DNA of 64,000 nucleotides from positions 3,940,406 to 4,004,405 of the forward strand of contig NZ_CP151800.1 of NCBI RefSeq assembly GCF_038449125.1. The letters are read 5' to 3'. Shown piece by piece: positions 40,538 through 51,608 of the stretch (its first letter is position 1; every line of letters starts with the position of its first letter). The notes below the pieces were generated by a model. It did no database searches. It saw nothing but the letters and a program-made list of their open reading frames with translations, and had not been told where the DNA came from. The stretch is from Kosakonia sp. BYX6 (GTDB lineage Bacteria; Pseudomonadota; Gammaproteobacteria; Enterobacterales; Enterobacteriaceae). Both the position numbers and the translations under genes were made by a program.

Positions 40538-41920
40538 TTATAAGTCGTCAAAGACGTTTAGCGCATCCGTGAGCTTCTTCACGCCATAAATTTGCATCCC
40601 TTCCGGCGCTTTCTTCGGCACATTCGCCGCCGGAACGATGGCACGGCGAAAACCGTGTTTGGCGGCTTCAGAAATACGTTCCTGACCACTCGGTACCGGG
40701 CGGATTTCCCCCGCCAGTCCAACTTCGCCGAAGACCACTAAATCCTGCGGCAACGGGCGATCGCGCAGGCTGGAGACCATCGCCAGCAACAGCGCGAGAT
40801 CCGCACTGGTTTCCGTCACTTTGACGCCGCCCACCACATTGACGAACACGTCCTGATCCGCCATCTGCAAGCCGCCGTGACGATGCAGCACCGCCAGCAA
40901 AATCGCCAGACGGTTTTGCTCCAGCCCCACCGCCACGCGACGCGGGTTCGACATCATGGAGTGATCCACCAGCGCCTGAATCTCAACCAGCAGCGGGCGC
41001 GTCCCTTCCCACACCACCATCACAGAACTGCCGGAAGTGACTTCATCGCCGCGGCTGAGGAAAATCGCCGACGGGTTGCTGACTTCACGCAAACCTTGTT
41101 CGGTCATGGCGAATACGCCAAGTTCGTTGACCGCACCGAAACGGTTTTTGTGGCTGCGCAAGGTACGAAAACGGGAATCGGCATCGCCGTCGAGCAGCAC
41201 CGAACAGTCAATGCAGTGCTCCAGCACTTTTGGCCCCGCCAGCGAACCGTCTTTGGTGACATGACCCACCATCACAATCGCCACGCCGCGCGTTTTCGCA
41301 AAACGTGTGAGATAAGCTGCCGTTTCGCGCACCTGTGCGACACTACCGGGCGAGGATTGGATGTCAGCCATATGCATCACCTGGATCGAGTCGATCACCA
41401 TCAGCTTCGGCTGCTCTTCTTCCGCGATCATGCAGATTTGCTCAATGCTGGTTTCCGACAGCATGTTCAGATTGGCGGTCGGCAACCCTAAGCGGTGCGC
41501 GCGCATAGCGACCTGCTGCAACGACTCTTCACCGGTGACATACAGGGTTTTCATCTGTTCCGCGAGTTTGCACAGGGTTTGCAGCAGCAGCGTGGATTTA
41601 CCCGCGCCAGGGTTACCGCCGATCAGAATAGCGCTGCCCGGCACAACACCGCCGCCGAGCACGCGATCAAACTCTTTGAAACCGGTGGAAAAGCGCGGCA
41701 GCGCCTCAAGGCTGATATCGGAAAGTTTTTGCACTTTCGATACGCCCGCGCTACCGGCGTAACCGGCGAGGCGCTCATTACGCGCCACGGTGGGCGAAGC
41801 GGCAACGCGCACTTCGGTAATGGTGTTCCAGGCATGACAGGCGCTGCATTGCCCCTGCCAGCGTGGATAATCAGCGCCGCACTCATTACAGACAAACGCA
41901 CGTTTCGGAGCTTTCGCCAC
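40538..41920 (-). CDS. radA: DNA repair/branch-migration ATPase RadA (Sms)
   Basis: RecA-related helicase that extends D-loops and processes recombination intermediates. I use the GTG at 41920, giving 460 aa as in E. coli; an ATG two codons upstream is possible. Order of parts: C4 zinc finger (Cys11, 14, 25, 28), RecA-like core with GGNPGAGKST near residue 95 and VIDSIQ as Walker B, the RadA-specific KNRFG motif (about 255), and a C-terminal Lon protease-like domain. It lies 8 bp after serB. Confidence 0.97.
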   Translation of the reverse strand: MAKAPKRAFVCNECGADYPRWQGQCSACHAWNTITEVRVAASPTVARNERLAGYAGSAGVSKVQKLSDISLEALPRFSTGFKEFDRVLGGGVVPGSAILIGGNPGAGKSTLLLQTLCKLAEQMKTLYVTGEESLQQVAMRAHRLGLPTANLNMLSETSIEQICMIAEEEQPKLMVIDSIQVMHMADIQSSPGSVAQVRETAAYLTRFAKTRGVAIVMVGHVTKDGSLAGPKVLEHCIDCSVLLDGDADSRFRTLRSHKNRFGAVNELGVFAMTEQGLREVSNPSAIFLSRGDEVTSGSSVMVVWEGTRPLLVEIQALVDHSMMSNPRRVAVGLEQNRLAILLAVLHRHGGLQMADQDVFVNVVGGVKVTETSADLALLLAMVSSLRDRPLPQDLVVFGEVGLAGEIRPVPSGQERISEAAKHGFRRAIVPAANVPKKAPEGMQIYGVKKLTDALNVFDDL

Positions 41921-41928
41921 AATCACCT

Positions 41929-42900
41929 CTACTTCTTATTCAAACTGCCGGAAAGGATACAAAATACGCCCATCAGATCGGCGTGGCGAATCGTCACTTC
42001 CGCTTTCTCATTCACCGTCGGTTTAGCGTGGTAAGCAATGCCCAGCCCAGCGGCTTTGATCATCGGTAAATCGTTCGCGCCATCGCCAATCGCCACGGTT
42101 TGATCCGCAGGAATCTCATACTTCTCTGCCAGTTGCTTGAGCGTATTGGCTTTGAATTGCGCATCGACGATATCGCCCAGCACCTGGCCGGTGAATTTAC
42201 CGTCCATGATTTCCAGTTCATTGGCGACTGCGGCCGTCAGATGCAGTTTGTCGCGCAGGTAGTCAGCAAAGAAAGTGAAGCCGCCCGAGGCGATAGCCAC
42301 TTTCCAGCCTAGCGTTTCCAGCTTCAACACCAATTGCACCAGGCCCGGCATCAGCGGCAGCTTTTCACGCACTTGCAGCAGAATATTGGCATCCGCGCCT
42401 TTCAACGTGGCAACACGGCTGCGCAGGCTAGCAGTGAAGTCCAGCTCGCCGCGCATCGCACGTTCGGTCACTTCGGCAACCATTTCGCCGGTACCGGCAA
42501 GCCTGGCAATTTCATCAATGCATTCGATTTGAATGGCGGTGGAGTCCATATCCATCACCAGCAGACCCGGCGAGCGCAAATGGGGAATTTTGCCCAGCGG
42601 CGCAACATCCATACCGTCGTCGTGAGCCAGGCGCGTGGCGAGTGGCGTCAAAGAACCGGCCAGGCGAATCACTTGATAATCATCGACGCACCAGGCCGAA
42701 ACAATCACCATTGCGGCGCCCAGTTTACGCTGGTAGGTCGTCAGACGCTGTTTATCAAGGCTGCGCCCATACAGCAGCCAGCCGCTGCGACCGGCGTGAT
42801 AATCCAGCGGCATGACCTCGTCACCACTTAAAGAGAGCGGCAATCCCGGCCACTGAGAAACATCGTCGGGCAGATCGCACCAGGTCAAACTGTTAGGCAT
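41929..42900 (-). CDS. serB: Phosphoserine phosphatase
   Basis: Last step of serine synthesis, in the cytosol. The ATG at 42900 gives MPNSLTWCDLPDDVSQW and 323 aa (E. coli 322); 12 extra in-frame codons upstream are not conserved. The N-terminal ACT-like domain precedes a HAD phosphatase with nucleophile Asp117 in VMDMDSTAIQ, SGG near 212 and GDGANDLPMI near 268. It is first of serB-radA-nadR and divergent from ytjB (118 bp). Confidence 0.97.
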   Translation of the reverse strand: MPNSLTWCDLPDDVSQWPGLPLSLSGDEVMPLDYHAGRSGWLLYGRSLDKQRLTTYQRKLGAAMVIVSAWCVDDYQVIRLAGSLTPLATRLAHDDGMDVAPLGKIPHLRSPGLLVMDMDSTAIQIECIDEIARLAGTGEMVAEVTERAMRGELDFTASLRSRVATLKGADANILLQVREKLPLMPGLVQLVLKLETLGWKVAIASGGFTFFADYLRDKLHLTAAVANELEIMDGKFTGQVLGDIVDAQFKANTLKQLAEKYEIPADQTVAIGDGANDLPMIKAAGLGIAYHAKPTVNEKAEVTIRHADLMGVFCILSGSLNKK

Positions 42901-43018
42901 TAAAGCTCCTGTAAAAACGTTCGCGCCAGAAAGCATCGGAGGGGAAAATAACGCAAGAGGCTACCTTGTAACCAGCGCTTCTGGCAACATTAAGCCTCAA
43001 ATTTTCAACAGGTGGAAT

Positions 43019-43663
43019 ATGACTCGCGCAAAACTTAAATTTCGGCTGCATCGCGCCGTGATAGTCCTCATCTGCCTGGCACTGCTGGTTGCACTGATGC
43101 AGGGCGCATCCTGGTTCAGCCAGAACCATCAACGCCAGCGTAATCCGCAGTTTGAAGAGCTGGCAAGAACGCTGGCGCGCCAGGTGACGCTGAATCTCGC
43201 GCCGCTGATGCGTACCGAAACGCCGGATGAAAAACGCATCAGTGTCGTGCTGCGCCAGCTTACCGAAGAGAGCCGCATTCTTGATGCGGGCGTCTACGAC
43301 GCGCAAGGCGACCTGGTGGCGCGATCCGGTGAAAGCATTGATGTCCGCGATCGCCTGGCTCTGGATGGCAAAAAAGCGGGCGGTTATTTCAATCAGCAAA
43401 TCGTTGAGCCTATTCAGGGGAAAAGCGGCCCGCTGGGGTATTTACGCCTGACGCTTGATACGCACACGCTGGCGACAGAAGCCAAACAGGTGGATAACAC
43501 CACCAATATTTTGCGCCTGATGTTGCTGCTGTCGCTGGCGATTGGCGTGGTGCTGACCCGAACATTGCTACAGGGCAAACGCACCCGCTGGCAGCAGTCG
43601 CCCTTCCTGCTGACCGCCAATAAATCCGTGCCGGAAGAAGAAGAACCAGAAAAGAAAGAGTAA
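43019..43663 (+). CDS. ytjB: Membrane protein YtjB (Smp)
   Basis: A 214-aa inner-membrane protein of unknown role, same length as E. coli Smp. There is one N-terminal membrane segment (about 13-32), a periplasmic domain (about 35-160) with TLARQVTLNLAPLMR, a second segment (about 162-180) and a short acidic/basic cytoplasmic tail ending EEEEPEKKE. It is divergent from serB and 51 bp ahead of lplA on the same strand. Confidence 0.92.
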   Translation: MTRAKLKFRLHRAVIVLICLALLVALMQGASWFSQNHQRQRNPQFEELARTLARQVTLNLAPLMRTETPDEKRISVVLRQLTEESRILDAGVYDAQGDLVARSGESIDVRDRLALDGKKAGGYFNQQIVEPIQGKSGPLGYLRLTLDTHTLATEAKQVDNTTNILRLMLLLSLAIGVVLTRTLLQGKRTRWQQSPFLLTANKSVPEEEEPEKKE

Positions 43664-43714
43664 CCCGGTTTACTCCCGGTAAGATAACCGAATGTTATAG
43701 AAAGGAAATCTGCT

Positions 43715-44731
43715 ATGTCGACGCTTCGCCTGCTTATCTCAGATTCTTACGATCCCTGGTTCAACCTGGCGGTGGAAGAGTGTATTTTCCGCCAGATGCC
43801 CGCCACGCAGCGCGTACTGTTTCTCTGGCGCAATGCCGATACGGTGGTCATTGGCCGGGCGCAGAACCCGTGGAAAGAGTGCAATACCCGGCGCATGGAA
43901 GAAGATAATGTGCGGCTGGCAAGGCGCAGCAGCGGCGGCGGTGCGGTGTTCCACGATCTCGGTAATACCTGTTTTACGTTTATGGCGGGCAAACCGGAGT
44001 ACGACAAAACCGTCTCCACCGCTATCGTCCTCAATGCGCTGAATTCGCTGGGTGCCACCGCCGAAGCATCCGGGCGTAACGATTTGGTGGTGAAAACTTC
44101 AGAGGGTGATCGCAAAGTTTCTGGCTCGGCGTACCGCGAAACCAAAGATCGCGGTTTCCATCATGGCACGTTGCTGTTGAATGCCGACCTTAGCCGTCTG
44201 GCGAACTACCTTAATCCGGATAAGAAAAAGTTGCAGGCTAAAGGCATCACTTCGGTGCGCGGACGGGTCGCCAATCTGGTTGATCTTCTGCCGGACATCA
44301 CGCACGAGAAAATCTGCGAGGCGGTGACAGAAGCTTTTTTTGCGCACTACGGCGAACGCGTTGACGCAGAAATTATCTCGCCGGACAAAACGCCAGATTT
44401 GCCAAATTTCGCCGAAACCTTTGCCCGTCAGAGCAGTTGGGAGTGGAACTTCGGCCAGGCTCCTGCGTTCAGCCATTTGCTGGACGAGCGCTTTACCTGG
44501 GGTGGCGTGGAGCTACATTTCGATGTTGAAAAAGGCCATATCACCCGCACGCAAGTGTTTACCGACAGCCTGAACCCAGCCCCGCTGGAAGCCCTCGCAG
44601 CACGTTTGCAGGGCTGCCTGTATCGGGCAGAAATGCTTTCACAAGAGTGCGCTGCGCTGTTGGTGGATTTCCCCGAGCAGGAACAGGAGTTGCGTGAGCT
44701 TTCCGCGTGGATCGCTGGCGCGGTGCGATAG
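43715..44731 (+). CDS. lplA: Lipoate-protein ligase A
   Basis: Activates free lipoate with ATP and attaches it to pyruvate and 2-oxoglutarate dehydrogenase E2 and GcvH. The 338-aa product equals E. coli length. Residues around 69-85 ([16 protein letters not shown]) bind lipoyl-AMP, and the catalytic Lys is in [21 protein letters not shown] (about 133). The C-terminal accessory domain is complete. K-12 yjjJ, which follows lplA there, is missing here; only a REP-like element separates lplA from deoD. Confidence 0.96.
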   Translation: MSTLRLLISDSYDPWFNLAVEECIFRQMPATQRVLFLWRNADTVVIGRAQNPWKECNTRRMEEDNVRLARRSSGGGAVFHDLGNTCFTFMAGKPEYDKTVSTAIVLNALNSLGATAEASGRNDLVVKTSEGDRKVSGSAYRETKDRGFHHGTLLLNADLSRLANYLNPDKKKLQAKGITSVRGRVANLVDLLPDITHEKICEAVTEAFFAHYGERVDAEIISPDKTPDLPNFAETFARQSSWEWNFGQAPAFSHLLDERFTWGGVELHFDVEKGHITRTQVFTDSLNPAPLEALAARLQGCLYRAEMLSQECAALLVDFPEQEQELRELSAWIAGAVR

Positions 44732-44800
44732 TGCCAGGCGCCTGATGGCGCTACGCGGATTTTGTAGGCCGGGTAAGAGAGCATTACCTACCCGGCACAA
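44731..44800. repeat. REP/BIME-like repeat between lplA and deoD
   Basis: CGCCTGATGGCGCTACGCGG and a following GTAGGCCGGGTAA...TTACCTACCCGGC form two adjacent palindromic units between convergent genes. The second stem (GCCGGGTAA/TTACCTACCCGGC, imperfect) can act as the deoD transcript end. Confidence 0.65.
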
Positions 44801-44807
44801 CAATCAA

Positions 44808-45527
44808 TTACGCTTTGTCGCCCAACAGGACAGATTCCAGCGCGATCTTGATCATGTCGTTGAAGGTCGTTTGACGCTCAGCAGAAGAGGTCTGCTCGTG
44901 GGTACGGATGTGGTCGGAAACGGTACAGATGGTCAACGCTTTCGCGCCGAATTCTGCCGCCACGCCGTAAATACCGGCGGCTTCCATTTCAACGCCCAGA
45001 ATGCCGTACTTCTCCATCACGTCGAACATTTCGCCGTCCGGGGAGTAAAACAGATCCGCAGAGAAGAGGTTGCCCACGCGCGCGTCAACGCCGAGGTTTT
45101 TCGCCGCGTCGACAGCGTTACGCACCATATCGAAATCCGCAATCGCTGCAAAGTCGTGATCTTTGAAACGCATGCGGTTGACTTTGGAATCTGTGCACGC
45201 GCCCATGCCGATAACGATATCACGCAGTTTCACGTCCATGCGTACCGCGCCGCAGGAACCCACGCGAATGATTTTTTTGACGCCGAAATCGGTGATCAGC
45301 TCTTTGGTATAGATGGAGCAGGACGGGATGCCCATACCGTGACCCATCACAGAAATTTTGCGGCCTTTATACGTACCGGTGTAGCCCAACATGCCGCGCA
45401 CGTTGTTCACTTCGCGGTAATCTTCGAGGAAGGTTTCAGCAATGTGTTTAGCACGCAGCGGATCGCCCGGCATCAGCACTACGTCCGCGAAATCGCCCAT
45501 TTCTGCATTGATATGTGGGGTTGCCAT
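44808..45527 (-). CDS. deoD: Purine nucleoside phosphorylase
   Basis: Hexameric phosphorylase splitting purine (deoxy)nucleosides into base and (deoxy)ribose 1-phosphate. Start at [20 protein letters not shown] gives 239 aa, as in E. coli. The phosphate-binding [11 protein letters not shown] (about 62-72), RVGSCGA and catalytic Asp in [10 protein letters not shown] (about 204) are present. It is last in deoCABD, 58 bp after deoB. Confidence 0.97.
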   Translation of the reverse strand: MATPHINAEMGDFADVVLMPGDPLRAKHIAETFLEDYREVNNVRGMLGYTGTYKGRKISVMGHGMGIPSCSIYTKELITDFGVKKIIRVGSCGAVRMDVKLRDIVIGMGACTDSKVNRMRFKDHDFAAIADFDMVRNAVDAAKNLGVDARVGNLFSADLFYSPDGEMFDVMEKYGILGVEMEAAGIYGVAAEFGAKALTICTVSDHIRTHEQTSSAERQTTFNDMIKIALESVLLGDKA

Positions 45528-45585
45528 CGTTAATTCCTTTATGTCGTGAGAACAGAAAGGGCGGGAAAGCCCCCGCCCAAAATCA

Positions 45586-46848
<1,263 letters not shown>

Positions 46849-46859
46849 TCAGTATACCG

Positions 46860-48182
46860 TTATTCAGTAATTCGGCGGTAGACCGTCGCTGTCTCTTTTG
46901 GTGCGCTGTCGATCATTGTGATAGCGGCTTTCACCGCTTGCGCGGCGTCCTGCCAGCTGGCTTCATCTTTCGCATGAATAATGGCCAGCGGGCGTTGACC
47001 GTCTACACGCTCGCCCAGACGCGCCATATCGGTAAAACCAACGCTGTAATCGATGCTGTCTGTCGCCTGGCGACGACCTCCACCCATGGAAACTACCGCC
47101 ATGCCCAGCGCACGCGTATCCATGGCGCTGATAAAGCCTTCATCATCGGCGTACACCGCTTTGCTGAGCGTCGCGGTCGGCAGGTAGTTATCGTAATTTT
47201 CGACAAAATCGGTCGGGCCTTTTTGCGCGGCAACCATGCGCCCAAAGATCTCCGCCGCTTTGCCGTTATCCAGCACCGCCTGCAATTTTGCCCGCGCTTC
47301 GCCGTCATCTTTAGCCAGTTTGCCGGAGATCAGCATCTCCACGCACAGCGCCATGGTGACATCAAACAGACGCGGATTACGGTATTCACCGGTGAGGAAC
47401 TGCACCGCTTCGCGCACTTCGACCGCGTTGCCCGCGCTGGAAGCCAGCACCTGATTCATATCGGTCAGCAGCGCCGTGGTGCGTACACCTGCGCCATTCG
47501 CCACACCAACAATCGCTTCCGCGAGCTGTTCAGAAAGCGCGTAGGTTGGCATAAATGCGCCGCTGCCCACTTTCACATCCATCACCAGCGCATCAAGGCC
47601 TTCAGCCAGTTTCTTGGCAAGAATCGAGGCGGTGATCAGTGGAATGGAGTCCACTGTCGCAGTAATGTCGCGGGTGGCATAGAAGCGTTTATCCGCCGGC
47701 GCAAGCGAGTTGGTCTGGCCGATAATCGCCACACCCACGTCTTTAATAATCTCGCGGAAACGGTTGTCGTCCGGGAAGATGTCAAAGCCCGGGATCGCTT
47801 CCAATTTGTCGAGCGTGCCGCCAGTATGGCCAAGGCCGCGCCCGGAAATCATCGGAATATAGCCGCCGCAGGCCGCCACCATTGGGCCGAGCATCAGCGA
47901 GGTCACATCGCCCACACCGCCGGTTGAGTGTTTATCAACGACCGGGCCATTGAGATTGAGGCTTTTCCAGTCGAGAACCGTACCGGAATCCCGCATTGCC
48001 ATCGTCAGTGAAACGCGCTCCGGCATGGTCATATCGTGGAAGAAAATGGTCATGGCAAGAGCGGCAATCTGCCCTTCAGAAACGGTGTTATCGCGAATTC
48101 CGTTGATAAAGAAACGGATTTCTTCATCACTCAGCGCGAGACCGTCGCGTTTTTTACGAATAATTTCTTGAGCGAGAAACAA
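46860..48182 (-). CDS. deoA: Thymidine phosphorylase
   Basis: Converts thymidine and phosphate to thymine and deoxyribose 1-phosphate. I use a TTG start at 48180-48182, giving 440 aa beginning [13 protein letters not shown] after the initiator, which matches the E. coli protein exactly in length. An upstream in-frame ATG at 48236 would add 18 residues from the REP-containing deoC-deoA gap. The phosphate site [10 protein letters not shown] (about 82-91) and the glycine-rich [14 protein letters not shown] follow. It is second in deoCABD. Confidence 0.96.
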   Translation of the reverse strand: MFLAQEIIRKKRDGLALSDEEIRFFINGIRDNTVSEGQIAALAMTIFFHDMTMPERVSLTMAMRDSGTVLDWKSLNLNGPVVDKHSTGGVGDVTSLMLGPMVAACGGYIPMISGRGLGHTGGTLDKLEAIPGFDIFPDDNRFREIIKDVGVAIIGQTNSLAPADKRFYATRDITATVDSIPLITASILAKKLAEGLDALVMDVKVGSGAFMPTYALSEQLAEAIVGVANGAGVRTTALLTDMNQVLASSAGNAVEVREAVQFLTGEYRNPRLFDVTMALCVEMLISGKLAKDDGEARAKLQAVLDNGKAAEIFGRMVAAQKGPTDFVENYDNYLPTATLSKAVYADDEGFISAMDTRALGMAVVSMGGGRRQATDSIDYSVGFTDMARLGERVDGQRPLAIIHAKDEASWQDAAQAVKAAITMIDSAPKETATVYRRITE

Positions 48183-48242
48183 GGTAACCCCCTGAGGAAA
48201 GATACGGCCGGGCAACCAGCTCCGCCCGGCAAACATGGATCA

Positions 48243-48272
48243 GTAGGCCTGATAAACGAAGCGCCATCAGGC
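48243..48272. repeat. REP-like element in the deoC-deoA gap
   Basis: GTAGGCCTGATAA...GCGCCATCAGGC is an imperfect REP-type palindrome within the 99-bp gap between deoC and deoA. In operons such repeats usually modulate mRNA stability. Confidence 0.6.
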
Positions 48273-48281
48273 AATCACACA

Positions 48282-49061
48282 TTAGTAGCCGCTGGCGCTT
48301 TTACCATCACCGTGACCCAGTGCTTTCAACAAGCTCGCCAGCAAGCTAGATGCGCCAAAACGGTAGTGACGCGCATCGGCCCACTCTGCGCCAAACAGCG
48401 TATCGGCAATAGCCAGATACTGCTGGGCGTCTTCTGCGGTACGCACGCCGCCAGCCGGTTTAAAACCTACCGTTTTCTCCACACCCATATCGCGGATCAC
48501 TTCCAGCATGATGCGCGCGCTTTCCGGGGTCGCATTCACCGGCACTTTACCGGTCGAAGTTTTAATAAAATCGGCACCGGCGTTGATAGCGATTTCAGAT
48601 GCTTTGCGAATCAACGCTTCTTCTTTCAGCTCACCGGTTTCGATGATCACTTTCAGCAACACGTTGGCCGCCGCACAGGCGTCTTTACAGGCTTTCACCA
48701 GATCAAAACCGACCTGTTCATTACCGGCAATCAGCGCGCGGTACGGGAATACCACGTCAACTTCATCTGCGCCGTAAGCAATCGCCGCACGGGTTTCCGC
48801 CAGCGCGATATCAATATCGTCATTGCCGTGCGGGAAGTTGGTTACCGTAGCGATGCGCACGTCCGGCGTGCCTTGCGCGTTCAGGGTTTTGCGCGCAATT
48901 GGGATAAAACGCGGGTAGATGCAGATAGCGGCGGTGTTACCAACCGGGGTTTTCGCCTGATGGCACAGGGCGATGACTTTCTCGCTGGTGTCATCGTCAT
49001 TCAGGGTGGTCAGGTCCATCAGTTTCAGCGCACGCAGGCTGCTTGCAGTTAAATCAGTCAT
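48282..49061 (-). CDS. deoC: Deoxyribose-phosphate aldolase
   Basis: Class I aldolase cleaving deoxyribose 5-phosphate to acetaldehyde and glyceraldehyde 3-phosphate, the exit point of deoxynucleoside catabolism. The ATG at 49061 gives [20 protein letters not shown] and 259 aa, as in E. coli. The Schiff-base lysine is in [10 protein letters not shown] (about 160-169), and the relay lysine near residue 201 is in [10 protein letters not shown]. It is first of deoCABD, directly behind the deoP2-like region. Confidence 0.97.
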   Translation of the reverse strand: MTDLTASSLRALKLMDLTTLNDDDTSEKVIALCHQAKTPVGNTAAICIYPRFIPIARKTLNAQGTPDVRIATVTNFPHGNDDIDIALAETRAAIAYGADEVDVVFPYRALIAGNEQVGFDLVKACKDACAAANVLLKVIIETGELKEEALIRKASEIAINAGADFIKTSTGKVPVNATPESARIMLEVIRDMGVEKTVGFKPAGGVRTAEDAQQYLAIADTLFGAEWADARHYRFGASSLLASLLKALGHGDGKSASGY

Positions 49062-49101
49062 ATTCTCTCCGACGGCAACAAGCCGGTTCTCTGTTCGGGT
49101 T

Positions 49102-49153
49102 TGTGAGTATTTTAACATTCACCCACAATTACACTTCGACACCCATCACAGTT
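49102..49153 (-). promoter_or_regulatory. deoP2-like promoter with DeoR operator O2 and CRP site
   Basis: TGTGAGTATTTTAACA (49102-49117) is a degenerate copy of the DeoR palindrome overlapping a -10 like E. coli deoP2. About 15-36 bp upstream (49132-49153 on the plus strand) AACTGTGATGGGTGTCGAAGTG, read on the minus strand in 20-base terms as the CRP half-sites TGTGA and TCGAAGTG, matches E. coli deoP2 CRP-1. A second CRP/CytR region may lie at 49165-49200. Confidence 0.75.
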
Positions 49154-49266
49154 ACTGAAAACTTAATTCATGTTTGCAAAACTGCAATGAGACATTCATC
49201 AAACTTTCTCACTTCAGAATGGACGCAGCCACGGTTGGCTACATGAGAAGGAGAAGAAGACGCGAA

Positions 49267-49282
49267 TGTTAGAATTCTAACA
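49267..49282 (-). promoter_or_regulatory. Perfect DeoR operator (O1-like)
   Basis: TGTTAGAATTCTAACA is a perfect 16-bp palindrome identical to the DeoR consensus. It lies 165 bp (centre to centre) upstream of the O2-like site, and 37 bp from the yjjV stop codon. Confidence 0.88.
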
Positions 49283-49318
49283 CAAGAGAAATTCGATAGC
49301 TGATTAAAACCTATGGCG

Positions 49319-50101
49319 TTAAATCGGTAACGCGAAGAGTTGTTGTGTGTTTTGTAACAGCGCGTGAGCGATCTCATCGGGCGCTTCCGGGCGCAATTCG
49401 CACAACGTTTCAAACACCCTGGCCGCCTGCTCAGGGCGGTTGGGCTGCCCCTGAAACCCGCTGAGCGGCATATCCGGCGCATCCGTTTCCAGCAGCAGCG
49501 CGGAAAGCGGCAAACGCGCCATTACATCGCGGGTTTTACTGGCGCGCGGGTAAGTAATGGTGCCGCCCACGCCAATGCAATAACCCAGATCGATAAAACG
49601 TTGCGCCTGTTGCAGGCTACCGGCGAAACCGTGAACCACACCGGTACGCGGCAGATCCTGCTTTTTCAGGTGCATCGCCAGCTTATCGTGGGTGCGGCGC
49701 GAATGGAGGATCACCGGCAATTCAAACCGTTTCGCCAATTTTAGCTGCGCTTCCAGAAATTGCTCCTGGCGCGCAAACTGCGGATCACCGCGATAGAGAT
49801 CGAGGCCAATTTCGCCGATCGCCACCACCTTTTCCGGCCTGGCGGCGAGATAGTGCTCCAGTTGGTCAAGGCTTTGTTCAGTATGTTCTTCTATCACCAT
49901 CGGATGCAGCCCCAGCGCGGCATACAGCGCCTTGTGCTGGCGGGCTAACGCGTAAACGCGTTCGAAGTAACGGGCCGCGATAGCGGGAACAATAATGTGA
50001 TCAACCCCCGCCTCACCCGCGCGGGCAATGCTTGCAGCCGCATCGCCGGTGAACGGCTCAAAATCGAAATGACAGTGTGTATCGATAAAGCGGAAACTCA
50101 C
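49319..50101 (-). CDS. yjjV: TatD-family metal-dependent hydrolase YjjV
   Basis: A 260-aa TIM-barrel hydrolase (E. coli 259) of the TatD family, which contains 3'-5' DNA exonucleases and D-aminoacyl-tRNA-related enzymes; YjjV activity is not established. Metal ligands are visible in DTHCHFDFEPF (residues 8-18), IGEIGLD (about 96-102), ILHSRRT and GFAGS, and ETDAPD (about 204-209). Its ATG overlaps the yjjU stop by 4 bp (ATGA). K-12 yjjW and yjjI, between this and deoC, are absent. Confidence 0.92.
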   Translation of the reverse strand: MSFRFIDTHCHFDFEPFTGDAAASIARAGEAGVDHIIVPAIAARYFERVYALARQHKALYAALGLHPMVIEEHTEQSLDQLEHYLAARPEKVVAIGEIGLDLYRGDPQFARQEQFLEAQLKLAKRFELPVILHSRRTHDKLAMHLKKQDLPRTGVVHGFAGSLQQAQRFIDLGYCIGVGGTITYPRASKTRDVMARLPLSALLLETDAPDMPLSGFQGQPNRPEQAARVFETLCELRPEAPDEIAHALLQNTQQLFALPI

Positions 50102-51168
50102 GCCGTATCCTCTTTATTAATGGGAATGTCGTTAGCCTGCGGTGCGCTGACCAACGGCGTGTCCAGCGCATCGTTTGCCACAACAGCAGGCGGAACCACA
50201 AGCGTCGGCGGAGTAATAATTGGCGTATGGCGCAGCAGCGGCGGTGTTTCCGCCAGCAGTTTCCCGACCGTCGCCAGGAAATAGCGCCCGCACAATCGCC
50301 CCATTTTGTAATCATCGCGCAGCGCCGGTAAACGGCTTCCCAGCGCCATACTTTTCAGCAATCTCGGCGGATAGATCTCAAAAATACGCAGTTTTCCCGG
50401 CGGCGCGTCAATAAACCGCTGCGTCGCCAGGTAACTCTGTTCGTGATGCTGCACCAGGTTCACCAACGGTTGCAGGCTGCTCTCGCCCAGCCAGCGCTCC
50501 ATACGCTTAAACCACTGCGGCGTGTAATACATTTGCGAGGGCACCGTGCGGATAACAACAATGGTCGACGCCCCACGTTTTGCCGCTTCCTGCACCGGAA
50601 TGGCATCGCTCACGCCGCCGTCCAGGTAGTTGACGCCGCTGAGCGCTACGCCCGTGCGGTAAAAACCGGGGATCGCGCTGGACGCACGAATCAAATCCAG
50701 CCACGTCTGGTGCGTCGGCGCAAAATACTCCGCTGTGTAATCATCCTGGCGACAGGCGCACATATAAAAGGCTTTTCCGGCATCGAAGGATCGCGCTGCG
50801 TAATCCATCGCCAGCGGCATCTGCGTCGAGGTCGACTCCACCAACCAGTCGAGATCGATGAGATTACCGCCACGCACGAAGCGCACCGGGTTGAAGAAAT
50901 CACGGGTAGTGGTGTAACGCATAATCACTTTGCGGGCGTAACCGGGTTGGTTACAGACATAGGCCGACAGGTTTTGCGCACCCGCAGAAGTTCCGAAATA
51001 GAGGTCGAACGGGTTGAAGTCCGCGCGCATAAACTCGTCCAGTACGCCGGCGGTAAAAATACCACGCTGGCCGCCGCCCTCACACACCAGTGCGAGACGA
51101 CCAGGACGAAATGGTTTTAACGCCAGCGGCGCGATGTTGCCGAGCGTTATGGGAATATGCTGCCCCAC
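50098..51168 (-). CDS. yjjU: Patatin-like phospholipase YjjU
   Basis: A 356-aa serine hydrolase of the patatin family (E. coli 357). The oxyanion loop EGGGQRGIFTAG lies at residues 30-41 and the nucleophile Ser61 in GTSAG, with the dyad Asp in YLDGGVSDA (about 182-190). No clear membrane segment or signal peptide is visible, so a cytosolic or peripheral location is likely. It heads a two-gene unit with yjjV. Confidence 0.92.
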   Translation of the reverse strand: MGQHIPITLGNIAPLALKPFRPGRLALVCEGGGQRGIFTAGVLDEFMRADFNPFDLYFGTSAGAQNLSAYVCNQPGYARKVIMRYTTTRDFFNPVRFVRGGNLIDLDWLVESTSTQMPLAMDYAARSFDAGKAFYMCACRQDDYTAEYFAPTHQTWLDLIRASSAIPGFYRTGVALSGVNYLDGGVSDAIPVQEAAKRGASTIVVIRTVPSQMYYTPQWFKRMERWLGESSLQPLVNLVQHHEQSYLATQRFIDAPPGKLRIFEIYPPRLLKSMALGSRLPALRDDYKMGRLCGRYFLATVGKLLAETPPLLRHTPIITPPTLVVPPAVVANDALDTPLVSAPQANDIPINKEDTA

Positions 51169-51229
51169 CCTGTTTTCCTTTTTATTGTTTGAGGCTCACC
51201 AAAGTAGCGCAAATTTTTCGCAGCCGAAA

Positions 51230-51262
51230 CATTAAAGCCAGTCCTGAGGACTGGCTTTAATG
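51230..51262 (-). terminator. Inverted repeat downstream of ytjA
   Basis: Two perfect 15-bp arms, CATTAAAGCCAGTCC and GGACTGGCTTTAATG, with a TGA loop lie 26 bp after the ytjA stop and 62 bp before the yjjU start. The T-tract is within the arm, so it may terminate or just protect the ytjA mRNA. Confidence 0.7.
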
Positions 51263-51288
51263 TAACCGAAATTTAAGCGTGTATTGCG

Positions 51289-51450
51289 CTATGGACGCCG
51301 ACGGCCCATGAACAGGCTAACGAGGAACAGAATGATACCGACGATAAACACAATTTTCGCCGCGCCTGCAGCTGTCCCCGCCAGACCACCAAAGCCCAGA
51401 GCGGCGGCAATTAACGCGATAACCAGAAATATGATGCCCCAACGAAACAT
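51289..51450 (-). CDS. ytjA: Small membrane protein YtjA (DUF1328)
   Basis: A 53-aa inner-membrane protein of unknown function. Start at [20 protein letters not shown] (51450), preceded by AGGAG; the upstream frame extends 20 codons but matches nothing. Two hydrophobic stretches (about 5-22 and 28-48) surround [11 protein letters not shown], and it ends GRRRP. Length and sequence agree with the E. coli DUF1328 protein. It lies between osmY and yjjU. Confidence 0.92.
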   Translation of the reverse strand: MFRWGIIFLVIALIAAALGFGGLAGTAAGAAKIVFIVGIILFLVSLFMGRRRP

Positions 51451-51608
51451 AAGACTCTCCTTTACCATAGTTAATGTCGACCGCTGAAGATGGGCGCTCA
51501 GGATGCCCACCCGCGATATTTCCTGATACTATTTTCTGCTGCATATCAACTACCTATGCATTGTTGTCGCGCCCGGAACCCTTCGGGCGCTGACGATTTC
51601 AGGAACTG

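Noticed and set aside
44732-44807. Remnant of yjjJ between lplA and deoD
   Set aside because: Only about 75 bp of REP-like repeat remain; nothing resembles a HipA-like coding sequence.
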